Assembly (NCBI GenBank): GCA_035353855.1
Contig: DAOQAK010000017.1
Coordinates: 1 to 63,357, forward strand
Source of the DNA: Bacteroidales bacterium
GTDB taxonomy: Bacteria; Bacteroidota; Bacteroidia; Bacteroidales; CG2-30-32-10
Length of the DNA: 63,357 bases
Direction of reading: 5' to 3'
The notes beneath the pieces are model-generated. The model searched no databases and was not told where the DNA came from. It saw only the letters and a program-made list of their open reading frames with translations. The translations under genes and the position numbers were made by a program. Below are positions 25,157 to 34,611 of the stretch, piece after piece; positions within the stretch are counted from its first letter, which is position 1, and every line of letters begins with the position of its first letter.

Positions 25157-25577
25157 AGTATAAATCTTTTATATTCAGGGTTACTCCTTCAATTAATTTT
25201 TTTATCATTTTCTATAGTTTAACCTGCTTTTCGTAGCATTCAATATATTTTTCATTATCTTTTTTATTTTTTTGATAACATTATAAAAATATTAATGATT
25301 TGATGTTTTATAATTAAGAATAGATTAATTAAGTATTACAATTACATTAATATATAAAAGAATAAAAATTACTAAAAATCGGTTTCGATAAAGAAATTAT
25401 ACCGAAATGATTTATGTAATGTCGTTTGATGATAAAAAATAAATCAGGTGAATATAAAAAAAGCCACATAACTGTGGCTTTAATGGCTGCGAGCCTCATA
25501 GGACTAAGTTCGGGTCAAATTTTAAAAGATTTGCAGTTAATCTACAGATTTGCAGATATATTTAAGAAACAGTAAAA
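25157..25577. other. Non-coding stretch between the YflT-like gene and the DUF4143 ATPase gene
   Basis: 421 bp, strongly AT-rich. No ORF worth reporting. It holds the lower copy of the 36-bp tRNA-tail/terminator repeat (25457-25492), and two copies of AGATTTGCAG (25527-25536 and 25546-25555). The stretch 25190-25450 shows nothing recognisable. Confidence 0.6.
25457..25492 (-). repeat. 36-bp direct repeat, copy A (hairpin plus tRNA-tail sequence)
   Basis: Identical over 36 bp to 27127-27162, where it covers the last three bases of tRNA-Arg and the hairpin behind it. Here no intact tRNA adjoins. The next 20 or so bases (to about 25515) keep scattered matches to a tRNA T-arm and acceptor end (TTAGTCC, GAGGCTCG on the minus strand), but T-stem pairing is lost. 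Either the decayed 3' end of a second tRNA, or one end of an integrated element with the other end at tRNA-Arg. Confidence 0.75.
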
Positions 25578-26906
25578 TCAATATTTCTTTTCTATCATCT
25601 CTATAATTTCGTGAGTGTAATCAGCCATAAATAAAGGAATATTAACTAAGCTATCATCATATTTAAAATTACGTAAAGAATACCGAATACTTAACTTTGG
25701 TGAAAATTCTTTCCGAAAAAATGCAAGACTTTTGCTTCTTATATTTTCATCAGATTTTACTTCAATCGGTATAATCTCATTTTTATTTTGAACTAAAAAA
25801 TCTACTTCTGCCATATTACCGGAACTCCAATATCGGGGAATTTCTTCAAATTGTTGAACTAAACTTTCCAGTATATAGTTTTCAGTTAAGGCACCTTTAA
25901 ACTCAGTAAATAATCTATTACCCTCTACTATCGCAATAGGATCTAATCGAGATAATCTTCTTAATATGCCAATATCAAGAGTGTAAACTTTAAAACAAGA
26001 TAAATCATCATATGCTGATAAAGGTAAAGATGGTTTCTTAGAAAGAAATACCCTGTATGCCAATCCTGCATTTATAAGCCATAATAATGCATCTTCGTAG
26101 TCTCTGGACCTTGCTCCATTTTTAACTGTTTGATATAAAAATTTTTTATTTTCTTTTGCAAGTTGAGATGGAAGTGATGTCCAGATATAATTTATTTTGG
26201 GAACATCTTTGTTCGTTACGTGCTTAGAGAAATCAAGAGCATAAGCATTTAAAATATTTTGTAATACAATTTGGGTAAACGGGACATCGCCTTTTTCAAC
26301 AAGTGCAACAATAGCTTCAGGCATACCTCCCGAAATAAAATATGCTTTAAATTTTTCAACGAGTTGACTAAAAAATACATCAGGAATCGGTTCTATTGAG
26401 TCAATATTTTCAAGAAACGACAGCAATTTAGCATCCGAGACAGACAAGAACTCTTTAAAACTAACAGGATGAACTTTCATGAAATCAACTTTCCCAACCG
26501 GGAATGATGCTCCTCTGCTCATTGCTACCCCAAGGAGTGAACCAGCACAAGCAATACAATATTCAGGGGAATCTTCACAAAAATATTTTAAAGTATTTAG
26601 TGCTTCATTACATTCCTGAATTTCATCAAATATCACTAATGTCTTTTCAGGTAATATTGTTTTTCCATTTACTAATGAAAGATTTTGGATAATACGTTTA
26701 GTATCTTTTGTTGTTAAGAAGAATTGCTTTAATTCAGGCTGACTATCAAAATTAAAATATGCCATACCTTCAAATTCTTCCATACCAAAATTCTTTAAAA
26801 GCCAGGTTTTCCCTACCTGTCTGGCTCCTTGCAATACCAGTGGTTTACGAGTAGAAGTATTTTTCCATGATTTTAATTTTTCACTTATCGTTCTTTGTAT
26901 TTTCAT
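25578..26906 (-). CDS. AAA ATPase with DUF4143 C-terminal domain
   Basis: A 442-residue protein of the large, poorly understood ATPase/DUF4143 family. Walker A is GARQVGKT (27-34) and Walker B is LVIFDEIQE with D94-E95. The C-terminal DUF4143 region ends in a PDDEXK-like signature (AEVDFLV...IIPIEVKS). Related genes are abundant, patchily distributed and often lone; roles proposed include nucleic-acid handling and toxin- or defence-like activity, none established. The gene lies alone between two copies of a 36-bp repeat, one at tRNA-Arg, with a consensus promoter and a TGTGA-N6-TCACG dyad in its leader. This setting looks like a small mobile or accessory unit. Confidence 0.88.
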   Translation of the reverse strand: MKIQRTISEKLKSWKNTSTRKPLVLQGARQVGKTWLLKNFGMEEFEGMAYFNFDSQPELKQFFLTTKDTKRIIQNLSLVNGKTILPEKTLVIFDEIQECNEALNTLKYFCEDSPEYCIACAGSLLGVAMSRGASFPVGKVDFMKVHPVSFKEFLSVSDAKLLSFLENIDSIEPIPDVFFSQLVEKFKAYFISGGMPEAIVALVEKGDVPFTQIVLQNILNAYALDFSKHVTNKDVPKINYIWTSLPSQLAKENKKFLYQTVKNGARSRDYEDALLWLINAGLAYRVFLSKKPSLPLSAYDDLSCFKVYTLDIGILRRLSRLDPIAIVEGNRLFTEFKGALTENYILESLVQQFEEIPRYWSSGNMAEVDFLVQNKNEIIPIEVKSDENIRSKSLAFFRKEFSPKLSIRYSLRNFKYDDSLVNIPLFMADYTHEIIEMIEKKY

Positions 26907-26931
26907 ATTAACACATATTAAATGTATTTTA

Positions 26932-26947
26932 TGTGATTATTATCACG
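26932..26947. promoter_or_regulatory. Dyad TGTGA-N6-TCACG in the ATPase leader
   Basis: An interrupted palindrome, GTGAT-TATT-ATCAC at its core, between the predicted transcript start (about 26961) and the ATG at 26906 on the minus strand. It resembles CRP/FNR-type half sites and is placed where a repressor would act. Weak by itself. Confidence 0.35.
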
Positions 26948-26967
26948 TATAAGGTATTTTATTTAGG

Positions 26968-26999
26968 CAAAAGTAATAAACGAATTAGAAATACACAAA
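26968..26999 (-). promoter_or_regulatory. Promoter of the DUF4143 ATPase gene (TTTG-N20-TACTTTTG)
   Basis: On the minus strand, TTTG (26999-26996) and TACTTTTG (26975-26968) are 20 bp apart, a full consensus match. Leader about 55 nt. Confidence 0.65.
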
Positions 27000-27126
27000 A
27001 ATATTAAGCAATTTTATGTAAAAAAACTTCTATACAATGTATTGAGAAATTTATACATATTTTAAAACAACCCTAATTAAAAAACGATTGCGTAATTAGC
27101 AATAAAATCAATGGCTTTTGCAAAAT

Positions 27127-27162
27127 AAAAAAGCCACATAACTGTGGCTTTAATGGCTGCGA
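27127..27162 (-). repeat. 36-bp direct repeat, copy B, including the hairpin behind tRNA-Arg
   Basis: Identical to 25457-25492. It contains the stem AAAGCCAC and its complement around an ATAACT loop (about 27129-27150), which probably terminates tRNA-Arg transcription on the minus strand. Confidence 0.8.
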
Positions 27163-27233
27163 CCCCGGAGGGATTCAAACCCCCGACTTTCAGAACCGGA
27201 ATCTGACGTTCTATTCAGCTGAACTACGGGGCC
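27160..27233 (-). tRNA. tRNA-Arg (anticodon CCG)
   Basis: A complete cloverleaf of 74 nt on the minus strand: acceptor GGCCCCG pairs with CGGGGTC, D-stem GTTC/GAAC, anticodon stem TCAGA/TCTGA around loop TTCCGGT giving anticodon CCG (reads CGG), T-arm with loop TTTGAAT, discriminator G. CCA is not encoded. A hairpin lies directly downstream. It marks one edge of the 36-bp repeat pair around the DUF4143 gene. Confidence 0.93.
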
Positions 27234-27350
27234 TTATTCAAAAAATTATATATTTATAAAATTAAAAGCAAAATTAGTGAAAAAGGCTGTAATAATAATG
27301 AACTACACAATAATTCCTACAAAAATAAGTTAATAAATCCTAAAGTTTAG

Positions 27351-27358
27351 TAATATTG
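27351..27358 (+). promoter_or_regulatory. Near-consensus -7 element for porZ
   Basis: TAATATTG has one mismatch to TAnnTTTG and ends 15 bp before the ATG at 27374, giving a leader of about 10 nt. No -33 half is clear. Confidence 0.35.
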
Positions 27359-27373
27359 CATATATTTTAATTT

Positions 27374-29707
27374 ATGTTCAAAATAAAAAACATTTATTTA
27401 TTAATTATTTCTGTTCTTGCTTTAAATAATACAACATTATCGCAAGGCGTAGGAATAGGTGAATGGAGAGAACATTTACCCTATAACAATTGTATATCCA
27501 TAACAGAAGGAAATGGTAAAATATTTTGCGCCACAAAATATTCTGTCTTTTCATACGATAAATCCGATAACAGTATTCAACGTATTTCGAAAATTAATTA
27601 TTTATCTGATATTGGTGTAAGCCGTGTAAAATACCACAATGGACTTAATTTATTACTCGTAACCTATACCAATGGCAATATTGATTTAATAGATAATAAT
27701 GGGCTTACTACTAATATTTCTGATATTAAAAGAAAACCTATCACAGGAAATAAAACAATAAACAATATTTTATTTATTGACAACTTTGCTTACCTGGCTT
27801 GTGGATTCGGGATTGTAGTTCTTGATTTGGCGAAAAAAGAAATTAAAGATACTTATTATATTGCTGAAGGCGGGTTTCAAATTAAAGTTTTTGACCTGAC
27901 AACTGACGGAAGTAAAATTTATGCTGCAACTGAATCTGGTCTTTACGAAGCAGATCTTTCATGTCCCTATCTTTCAAATTATTCATATTGGACCAAACAT
28001 ACTGAAATGCCTCATCCTGATGGAATTTTTAATACTGTTGCTTATTTTCACGGTACTCTTTATATAAATCTATATGGAAATGCATATAATGATGACACAT
28101 TATACATATATAAAAATGGGATATGGAATTGTTATGATCCTACTTATACTTCTAACAGATATGAGCTAAATGTTAAAGACAATATTATGTTAGTAATAGA
28201 AGAAGGAGATATCGATCAATTAGATACAAACGGAATTAATATATCAAGAATTTATACTTATAATTCTACTTCCATTCCAAACGCTCCTTCACCACGTGAT
28301 GCAATTTTTGATAATGAAATAAATAATGTTGTATGGATAGCTGATGCAAATGTAGGTATTGTAAGAAATGAGGGCGTCTGGACTTCTACAAATTTTCAAC
28401 CTAACGGACCCAAAACAACAAATGCCTGGGATATTTCTGTTGAGAATAGTAATTTATGGGTTGCACCCGGTGGACTGGATGGAGCCTGGAATAATGTTTA
28501 TAACGGAGATGGATTATTTTCTTTTATTGATGAAAATTGGGCTACCCATAACAGAGACAATACTCCTGGTCTTGATACAATATATGATATAGTATGTGTG
28601 GCGGTTAATCCTTCAAACTCTTCACAAGTTTTTGCTGGCTCTTGGAGTAAAGGACTACTCGAATTCAACAATCAGACATTGACCAATGTTTATGACTCAA
28701 CAAATAGCACATTGAAATGCAATTACAGGACGGGTGTTGCAGGAATTATTTTTGATGAAGACAACAACTTATGGGTAACAAACTCTGCTGTGAATACTGC
28801 ACTCAACGTTCGAATGAATAACGGCACATGGAAAGGATTTAACTTTAGCGGATTTTATAGCAATTCAGAAGTCGGTGATTTAGCAATTGACAAGCAAAAC
28901 AGGAAATGGATTATCCTCCCACGAAATAATGGAATGTTGGTTTTTGATGATAATAATACCATTACAAATTCTGCTGACGATCATATAAAAAGAATATCTA
29001 ATAGCACTGGTAACGGAGGACTTCCCAGTAACGAAATATTTAGTATTGCTGTGGATCGTGATGGCGAAATCTGGGTAGGAACAGATAAAGGTATTGCTGT
29101 TTTTTATAATCCTGAAAATGTTTTTACCGGAAGTAATTTTGATGCTCAGCAAATCATGGTTGATCAGGATGGATATATTCAACCCTTATTGGGTTCGGAA
29201 TCAGTAAAAGTAATTGCTGTTGACGGTTCAAATAAAAAATGGATTGGTACTGACAGAGCCGGTGTATTTTTAGTTTCTGCTGATGGTACTAAAGAATTTG
29301 AACATTTCACAACAGAAAACAGTCCTTTATTTTCAAATACTATAAATACTATAGCTATTGACCACAAAACAGGAGAAGTCTTTTTTGGTACTGATAAAGG
29401 AATCATATCATATAAGGGTTATGCTACAGATTCCGTTGAAAAAAATGGAGTTGTTGTTTATCCTAATCCTGTGAAAGAGAATTATACAGGGTATATTGGT
29501 ATTAAAGGGCTTGCATTAAACTCCAATGTTAAAATAACAGATATCAGCGGGACACTTATTTATCAAACTACAGCTGAAGGCGGACAAGCTATATGGAATG
29601 GACTCAACTTCGAGGGGAAAAAAGCGAAAACAGGAATTTACCTGGTTTTTGCTTCAAATGAAGATGGCAGCGTTACCACGGTTGCAAAAATTATGATCAT
29701 CAATTAA
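27374..29707 (+). CDS. porZ: PorZ-like T9SS protein (two-propeller protein with type A sorting domain)
   Basis: A 777-residue secreted protein, close to the 776 residues of Porphyromonas PorZ. It has a signal peptide (to about residue 23, TTLSQ), then GIGEWREHLPYNNCISI typical of PorZ N-termini, then two regions of propeller repeats (YAATESGLYEADL, WVGTDKGIAVFY, WIGTDRAGVFLVS, FFGTDKGIISY), and a C-terminal sorting domain (VYPNPVKENYTGYI...GIYLVF). In P. gingivalis PorZ is a surface component of the T9SS attachment complex that delivers anionic LPS to PorU for cargo modification. The next gene, recO, begins 11 bp later; this porZ-recO pairing is common in the phylum. The assignment rests on architecture, length and context. 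Confidence 0.78.
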   Translation: MFKIKNIYLLIISVLALNNTTLSQGVGIGEWREHLPYNNCISITEGNGKIFCATKYSVFSYDKSDNSIQRISKINYLSDIGVSRVKYHNGLNLLLVTYTNGNIDLIDNNGLTTNISDIKRKPITGNKTINNILFIDNFAYLACGFGIVVLDLAKKEIKDTYYIAEGGFQIKVFDLTTDGSKIYAATESGLYEADLSCPYLSNYSYWTKHTEMPHPDGIFNTVAYFHGTLYINLYGNAYNDDTLYIYKNGIWNCYDPTYTSNRYELNVKDNIMLVIEEGDIDQLDTNGINISRIYTYNSTSIPNAPSPRDAIFDNEINNVVWIADANVGIVRNEGVWTSTNFQPNGPKTTNAWDISVENSNLWVAPGGLDGAWNNVYNGDGLFSFIDENWATHNRDNTPGLDTIYDIVCVAVNPSNSSQVFAGSWSKGLLEFNNQTLTNVYDSTNSTLKCNYRTGVAGIIFDEDNNLWVTNSAVNTALNVRMNNGTWKGFNFSGFYSNSEVGDLAIDKQNRKWIILPRNNGMLVFDDNNTITNSADDHIKRISNSTGNGGLPSNEIFSIAVDRDGEIWVGTDKGIAVFYNPENVFTGSNFDAQQIMVDQDGYIQPLLGSESVKVIAVDGSNKKWIGTDRAGVFLVSADGTKEFEHFTTENSPLFSNTINTIAIDHKTGEVFFGTDKGIISYKGYATDSVEKNGVVVYPNPVKENYTGYIGIKGLALNSNVKITDISGTLIYQTTAEGGQAIWNGLNFEGKKAKTGIYLVFASNEDGSVTTVAKIMIIN

Positions 29708-29717
29708 TTTTCCAGGA

Positions 29718-30446
29718 ATGCTGTTTAAAACAAAAGGGATTGTTCTTCATACAATAAATTATTCCGAAAACAGCAAAATTATTAAAACATACACTGATAA
29801 TTTCGGCTTACAATCATATATAGTTAAAGTTGTAAGAAATAAAAAATCACAAACTAAAGCCGGATTTTTTCAGCCGCTTTCTATCCTCGACATGGTGGTA
29901 TATCAAAGTAAGAATCAAGGATTGCATCATGTAAAAGAATTAACCACCTCGATACAATTTGAGAATATCCCATACGATATTAAAAGAAGCGCTGTTACTT
30001 TTTTCATTGCGGAATTGCTTTACAAATCATTACACGAAGATTTGCCTAATAAAAACTTATTTGATTTTATTTTTAATACTATTGAAATCATTGATAAATC
30101 ACATGAAAGCATTTCCGATTTTCATTTAATTTTCATGATTGAATTAAGCAAATATTTAGGATTTTATCCAAGAAATAATTTTGATAAACAACATCCTATT
30201 TTTAATCTTATGGAAGGATGTTTTCAGGAATATCTGCCGGAACATCCTTATTTTGCCGATAAAATATTAAGCGAACACCTAAATGAATTACTAAATATTT
30301 CTTTCGAAAATTTTTATTCCTTTCATTTTAAACCAGAGATAAAAAAAGAGCTTGTCTTAAAAATGATTGATTATTATCGTATCCACATCCAGGGATTCAA
30401 TACGATGAATTCAAATGTTGTTTTAGAAGAAGTTTTTCATGAATGA
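29718..30446 (+). CDS. recO: DNA repair protein RecO
   Basis: A 242-residue cytoplasmic protein that helps load RecA on SSB-coated gaps in the RecFOR pathway. The N-terminal OB-fold signature is clear (KTKGIVLHTINYSENSKIIKTYT, FGLQSYIVKVVRN, QPLSILDMVVY). A helical C-terminal domain follows (LFDFIFNTIEIID, FMIELSKYLGFYPRNN), ending in IHIQGFNTMNSNVVLEEV. The zinc-finger cysteines of some RecO proteins are missing here. Length is normal for the phylum. Probably co-transcribed with porZ. Confidence 0.9.
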   Translation: MLFKTKGIVLHTINYSENSKIIKTYTDNFGLQSYIVKVVRNKKSQTKAGFFQPLSILDMVVYQSKNQGLHHVKELTTSIQFENIPYDIKRSAVTFFIAELLYKSLHEDLPNKNLFDFIFNTIEIIDKSHESISDFHLIFMIELSKYLGFYPRNNFDKQHPIFNLMEGCFQEYLPEHPYFADKILSEHLNELLNISFENFYSFHFKPEIKKELVLKMIDYYRIHIQGFNTMNSNVVLEEVFHE

Positions 30447-30474
30447 ATTTGATTGATGAAATGTCTGAAAACGC

Positions 30475-31722
30475 TTAATTTATTACCCGTCCAAGTATAT
30501 ATGTATTATTTTCTGATTCCGCTTTATAAATAATTTCATTATCATTTTTTACCGGAGCCTGAAAAATATTTTCTTTACATTTAATAAAAGCATCAAAAAC
30601 TTCATCGACTTTAATCAATTTCATACATATATTATTACCATTACACGGTGGTGAAATAAATTCGTGAACACACGGACTGCAATATACATTTTTATAAATT
30701 ACCGAACATCTGTCGATATTAGCATACTGCGCCGGAGAACACGGACCAAATAAGGCAACAACTTTTGTTTTAGTGGCAAAAGCCAAATGCAAAGGACCGG
30801 TATCGTTTGTAATTAAAATTTCCGCATTTTCAATTATGGCAATTAGTTCTTCAACCGAAGTTTCTCCTGCAAGTGATATGACCGATTTATTATTTACACT
30901 ATTTATTATTTCATCAACATATTTTTTTTCATTTTTATTTCCTATTAAAATGATTTCAAGAGAAGGATACTTTTCGGAAATTCTTTTTATCAAGTCAGAA
31001 AATTTTTGTGCATCCCAGCGTCGTTCTATTCTTAAATCTGAAGCATTCGGATTGATTACAATGTATTTTTTTGATTTAATATTTTCTATAATTTTTGATG
31101 ATGGTTTTAATGAATCGGTACTTTTTATTGATAAAATATCGGTAACAATATTTTCCTCGGCAATTGAAAGCCTTGCAAATTGAAGATATGTCTGATATAT
31201 CGGAGATTTGACATTATAAAACATCATGTGGGTATATATTCCCAGGCGGTAATCGCTTGAACGCAAATAAAATCCAAACCTGTTTTTTGCCATGCTTAAT
31301 GCCGAAATCAATGTGCTGATATTTGAATATATTTCAAGGTCATAATAGATATCTATTTTTTTTGAAATGATTTTTAAAATAAATGAAGGCAGGCTTTTTA
31401 CCAGGATAAATGAATTCCGGTCGTTCAATACAATAATCTCATCAATGCATTTTATTTTTTTTAATAATTCTTCATTCGTTTGTGTTGTAATAAAAATAAT
31501 TTTTGCTTCAGGATAATTTTTTCGTAGTGATTGTATAAGTGGTGTAGCTTGTATAATACTCCCCATTCCCTTATATTTACTTATTGCAAGTGTTTTAAAT
31601 TTTTTGTTTAAAGAATGGTCAATCTTTAATAGTTTCCCTGCTAACCTTACGAATAAATTCAAAATATATGCAATAGGCTTAACGATTAACCGATCAATTT
31701 TTATTTCTGTTGATGTATTCAT
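30475..31722 (-). CDS. GT9 family glycosyltransferase (heptosyltransferase-like)
   Basis: A 415-residue cytoplasmic, membrane-associated GT-B enzyme. Seen: the N-terminal AISKYKGMGSIIQATPLIQSL, matching the GDxxxxTP-type nucleotide-sugar motif of heptosyltransferases in altered form, a long central Rossmann fold, NPNASDLRIERRW, and the diagnostic C-terminal NDTGPLHLAFA...ALFGP followed by cysteines (CSPCVHEF, CNGNNICMKLI). GT9 enzymes add heptose or other sugars to the LPS core or related glycans; the donor here is unknown. It follows the 31724-34501 membrane protein with only one base between, so they are co-transcribed. Confidence 0.85.
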   Translation of the reverse strand: MNTSTEIKIDRLIVKPIAYILNLFVRLAGKLLKIDHSLNKKFKTLAISKYKGMGSIIQATPLIQSLRKNYPEAKIIFITTQTNEELLKKIKCIDEIIVLNDRNSFILVKSLPSFILKIISKKIDIYYDLEIYSNISTLISALSMAKNRFGFYLRSSDYRLGIYTHMMFYNVKSPIYQTYLQFARLSIAEENIVTDILSIKSTDSLKPSSKIIENIKSKKYIVINPNASDLRIERRWDAQKFSDLIKRISEKYPSLEIILIGNKNEKKYVDEIINSVNNKSVISLAGETSVEELIAIIENAEILITNDTGPLHLAFATKTKVVALFGPCSPAQYANIDRCSVIYKNVYCSPCVHEFISPPCNGNNICMKLIKVDEVFDAFIKCKENIFQAPVKNDNEIIYKAESENNTYILGRVIN

Positions 31723-31723
31723 T

Positions 31724-34501
31724 TTATAAGGCTATCAGCCGTGAACTTATAATTTCAATTTTTGATTCAGGTTCAATAAAAACTTTTATTTTATTTACTT
31801 TTTCATTCCACCAATTATATTGGGCACTCATTGGTATGATATATTTTTTCACATCAACTGATGATTCTATATTAAAATTAAAACTTCCAAGCAAACTATC
31901 ACAATCGTAATAACAAACTACTCCTTTTCCAATTGTATCAAAATTCGATTTTAAATTAATTTCAAAATAATTATTTGCTTTTAAAAATTTATTTTCGGGA
32001 AAATTATTTAAAATATTATTTGATAAAACATTTGCTTTTACAAAGAGATCAGATCCTCCCAAATAATAAGGATATTTCTTTAATTCGAAAGTTCTGATTG
32101 AATCTTGCGGTTTATGGATAATTCCATCTGACACCACGCTCAAGCCTTTTTTAATCCATATATAATGACTACTTATTATATTGTAAGGTTCATAATTTTC
32201 AAATATATGATTTGCAATTTTATAGTAACGTACACTATTAGGAACATCATCGGTTTTATCGAACCATGTTTCAGGATAATTTGAAAATACTACAACAGGA
32301 ATATCAAAATTATTAAGGTATTTAAGATTTTCATCTTGCAAATAATCTGTTACGGTATTCTGCATGTATTGACAAAAATATGAAGGTACTTGCCTGCCTG
32401 TATAAAAATACAACATCGGGGTATTAGAAAAATCGATAAACGTGGACTGACCCGGAAAATTATCATCTAAAAATTTTTTGAAATCAATATAATTATCATT
32501 TTTAAAATTCTCATCATTTATCACTCTTTGAATTTTTTCATGTACCGGTTTTATTTTTTTTATATCATTAATATGTTTAGGAAACACAGACAAAATATTT
32601 TCTCTTTCATCAATATTTGGATAAATAAAAGCCTGCATAATAAATACTATAAAAATTAAAGAGCCTTTTTTTAACCAGGAATATTTTTGAAATATGATAA
32701 TAAACGTAACACCTAATATTAAAAATATAAAGGAGGAAACAACCATCAACAGTCCTTCCACCAAACTATGCCTAACAAGAGAGCGCTGAGCATTCATAAA
32801 ATAATAGGCAATGCAAAAGATCAATAATACAAAATTGAACTTATCTGTTTTCTCAATCAAATAAAATTTCATTTTACTTATCACAAATATTGATATGATT
32901 GAAGCAATTAATGGAAATATAACATAATACCAGAAAAATGTTCTGTCATAATTATACGTTATTATTGGAAATCCATGCTGCTGGCTTGCCCCCAAATAAT
33001 CCAGTATTTGCTTTATATTTGAAAATACCGGGACTTTACATAAAACAGCTATTGTAAAAACAAGAAGTGCAAAAACAATTAATGAGATAAATATTTTTAA
33101 CAGGTCATATAATTTCGATTTATCATAATAAAAAAAGTAAAATACTAACAATAATACCAGTGTTGCAAAAGTATTGGAAACAGCTATATCAATTTTCCAT
33201 ACTATCAACAAAAGGTTTAAAAGGCATATATATAAAAGCCGCTTTAAGCTATAGCTTTCAAATAATTTATTTATAAGGAATACTGTAAGTAAAGCCACGC
33301 AGCATATTTCGCATATGAATTCGTTCAGAAAAGGGAAAAAGATAACAAAAGCAAACGCAAAATAATTATCATTAAACATTTTGCTGATAACAAAAAATGA
33401 TATTCCTATAAGAATTAAATACTCAAAGAAATCGTAAATAACGAAATTGATACTACCATCGTATCCATAAAATATTATATAAAATATATTAAAAAAATAA
33501 TCGGAAATTAAATGTGAGTTAAAAAAATTAAAAAATGGAATTTGATGATATTTGAAAATAAGCATAACGGCATTAGCTTTATTGGCAAGTTCAAACAATT
33601 CTTTTGGTTGTTCAATAATTGGTTGATATACCAAAACCATTGCAATACCAAATAAAATCATTAGCAACCAAAACTTTTCAATGAATTGAATGGTATTGGT
33701 TTTTATGAAATATTTTTTTCTGAATAGAATTGATAAAAGTACAATCGCAATGAATAATATTAAGAAAATAATTTGAGGCGAAAGAATAAAAATATTATGC
33801 TGATTAAATATTAAATAAAGTTCGGTAGAAATAAAAGGCAATATGGGAGTTAAGGCAAACCATCTGAGTTTAGACAAGAGTTCATCGGCATTTAATTTTA
33901 TTTTTTTATCAATAATGAACCATAAAAGCTGCACAACAATAAAAGTTAAACAATATAGCCACTCTATTGACAAAGTAGAAGGAAAGTATTTACTATACCT
34001 GAAAAAATAAATCATTACCAGGATAAAATAACTTATTGCTGCCTGGAAAATTAATTCATGATATAAGGTTTCTTTTGTTTTTGATTTTTTATCAGCAAGA
34101 GTTAAAAGGCCACAAAATACTATTGCCGTAATTCCTCCAATAATAAATGTAATAGAACCAGCAACATTAGCTTTCAAAACAAATAAAAAGAGCAGAACAA
34201 TCCCCCAAAGTGATAAATTGGATGCAACTTCTAATTTCCCTTTGATTGAATCTGATTTATTATAAAACCAATTAAAAATAAAATTCAACAAAAAAAAACT
34301 TATAAAAAATGAAGCTATTATCTTATAATAAAACGAAACCCGTGAATGGATGTCAATTCCTTCTAAAGTACCTAAATCAGCTGAAATTTGAGAAATATGT
34401 TTTAATGGGAAATTAATATCGGAAACATAACTATAAATAAAATACAGCGATAAAAAAATTGGTAAAAAAATGTATTGATATTGGATTTTGAAATATTTCA
34501 T
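31724..34501 (-). CDS. Large polytopic membrane protein, GT-C-like, with soluble C-terminal tail
   Basis: A 925-residue inner-membrane protein with about 16-20 hydrophobic helices in its first two thirds. The last 300 or so residues are soluble and contain a beta-rich end (FEINLKSNFDTIGKGVVCYYDCDSLLGSF...KIKVFIEP). No family was named with confidence. Size, helix pattern and position next to GT9 and GT2 genes suggest a GT-C glycosyltransferase or a flippase/polymerase-like protein. The ATG at 34501 is used; one at 34513 is equally possible. Base composition is markedly AT-rich, as in the rest of the glycosylation region. Probably first gene of a two-gene operon. Confidence 0.65.
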   Translation of the reverse strand: MKYFKIQYQYIFLPIFLSLYFIYSYVSDINFPLKHISQISADLGTLEGIDIHSRVSFYYKIIASFFISFFLLNFIFNWFYNKSDSIKGKLEVASNLSLWGIVLLFLFVLKANVAGSITFIIGGITAIVFCGLLTLADKKSKTKETLYHELIFQAAISYFILVMIYFFRYSKYFPSTLSIEWLYCLTFIVVQLLWFIIDKKIKLNADELLSKLRWFALTPILPFISTELYLIFNQHNIFILSPQIIFLILFIAIVLLSILFRKKYFIKTNTIQFIEKFWLLMILFGIAMVLVYQPIIEQPKELFELANKANAVMLIFKYHQIPFFNFFNSHLISDYFFNIFYIIFYGYDGSINFVIYDFFEYLILIGISFFVISKMFNDNYFAFAFVIFFPFLNEFICEICCVALLTVFLINKLFESYSLKRLLYICLLNLLLIVWKIDIAVSNTFATLVLLLVFYFFYYDKSKLYDLLKIFISLIVFALLVFTIAVLCKVPVFSNIKQILDYLGASQQHGFPIITYNYDRTFFWYYVIFPLIASIISIFVISKMKFYLIEKTDKFNFVLLIFCIAYYFMNAQRSLVRHSLVEGLLMVVSSFIFLILGVTFIIIFQKYSWLKKGSLIFIVFIMQAFIYPNIDERENILSVFPKHINDIKKIKPVHEKIQRVINDENFKNDNYIDFKKFLDDNFPGQSTFIDFSNTPMLYFYTGRQVPSYFCQYMQNTVTDYLQDENLKYLNNFDIPVVVFSNYPETWFDKTDDVPNSVRYYKIANHIFENYEPYNIISSHYIWIKKGLSVVSDGIIHKPQDSIRTFELKKYPYYLGGSDLFVKANVLSNNILNNFPENKFLKANNYFEINLKSNFDTIGKGVVCYYDCDSLLGSFNFNIESSVDVKKYIIPMSAQYNWWNEKVNKIKVFIEPESKIEIISSRLIAL

Positions 34502-34611
34502 TATAAAAAGCATTTAAATATACCCAGGTGAAAACTCCAAAGATACATGGTATCGATAATTATTAACCCAAACAGTAAAATTCAGGGAAATTATAAAATT
34601 AAAATAAATTT

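Noticed and set aside
30773..31183. 136-codon open frame antisense to the GT9 gene
   Set aside because: It mirrors a well-supported coding sequence, lacks a promoter, and its product looks like nothing known. The same holds for other antisense frames, for example 56793-57173, 61040-61390 and 39487-39891.
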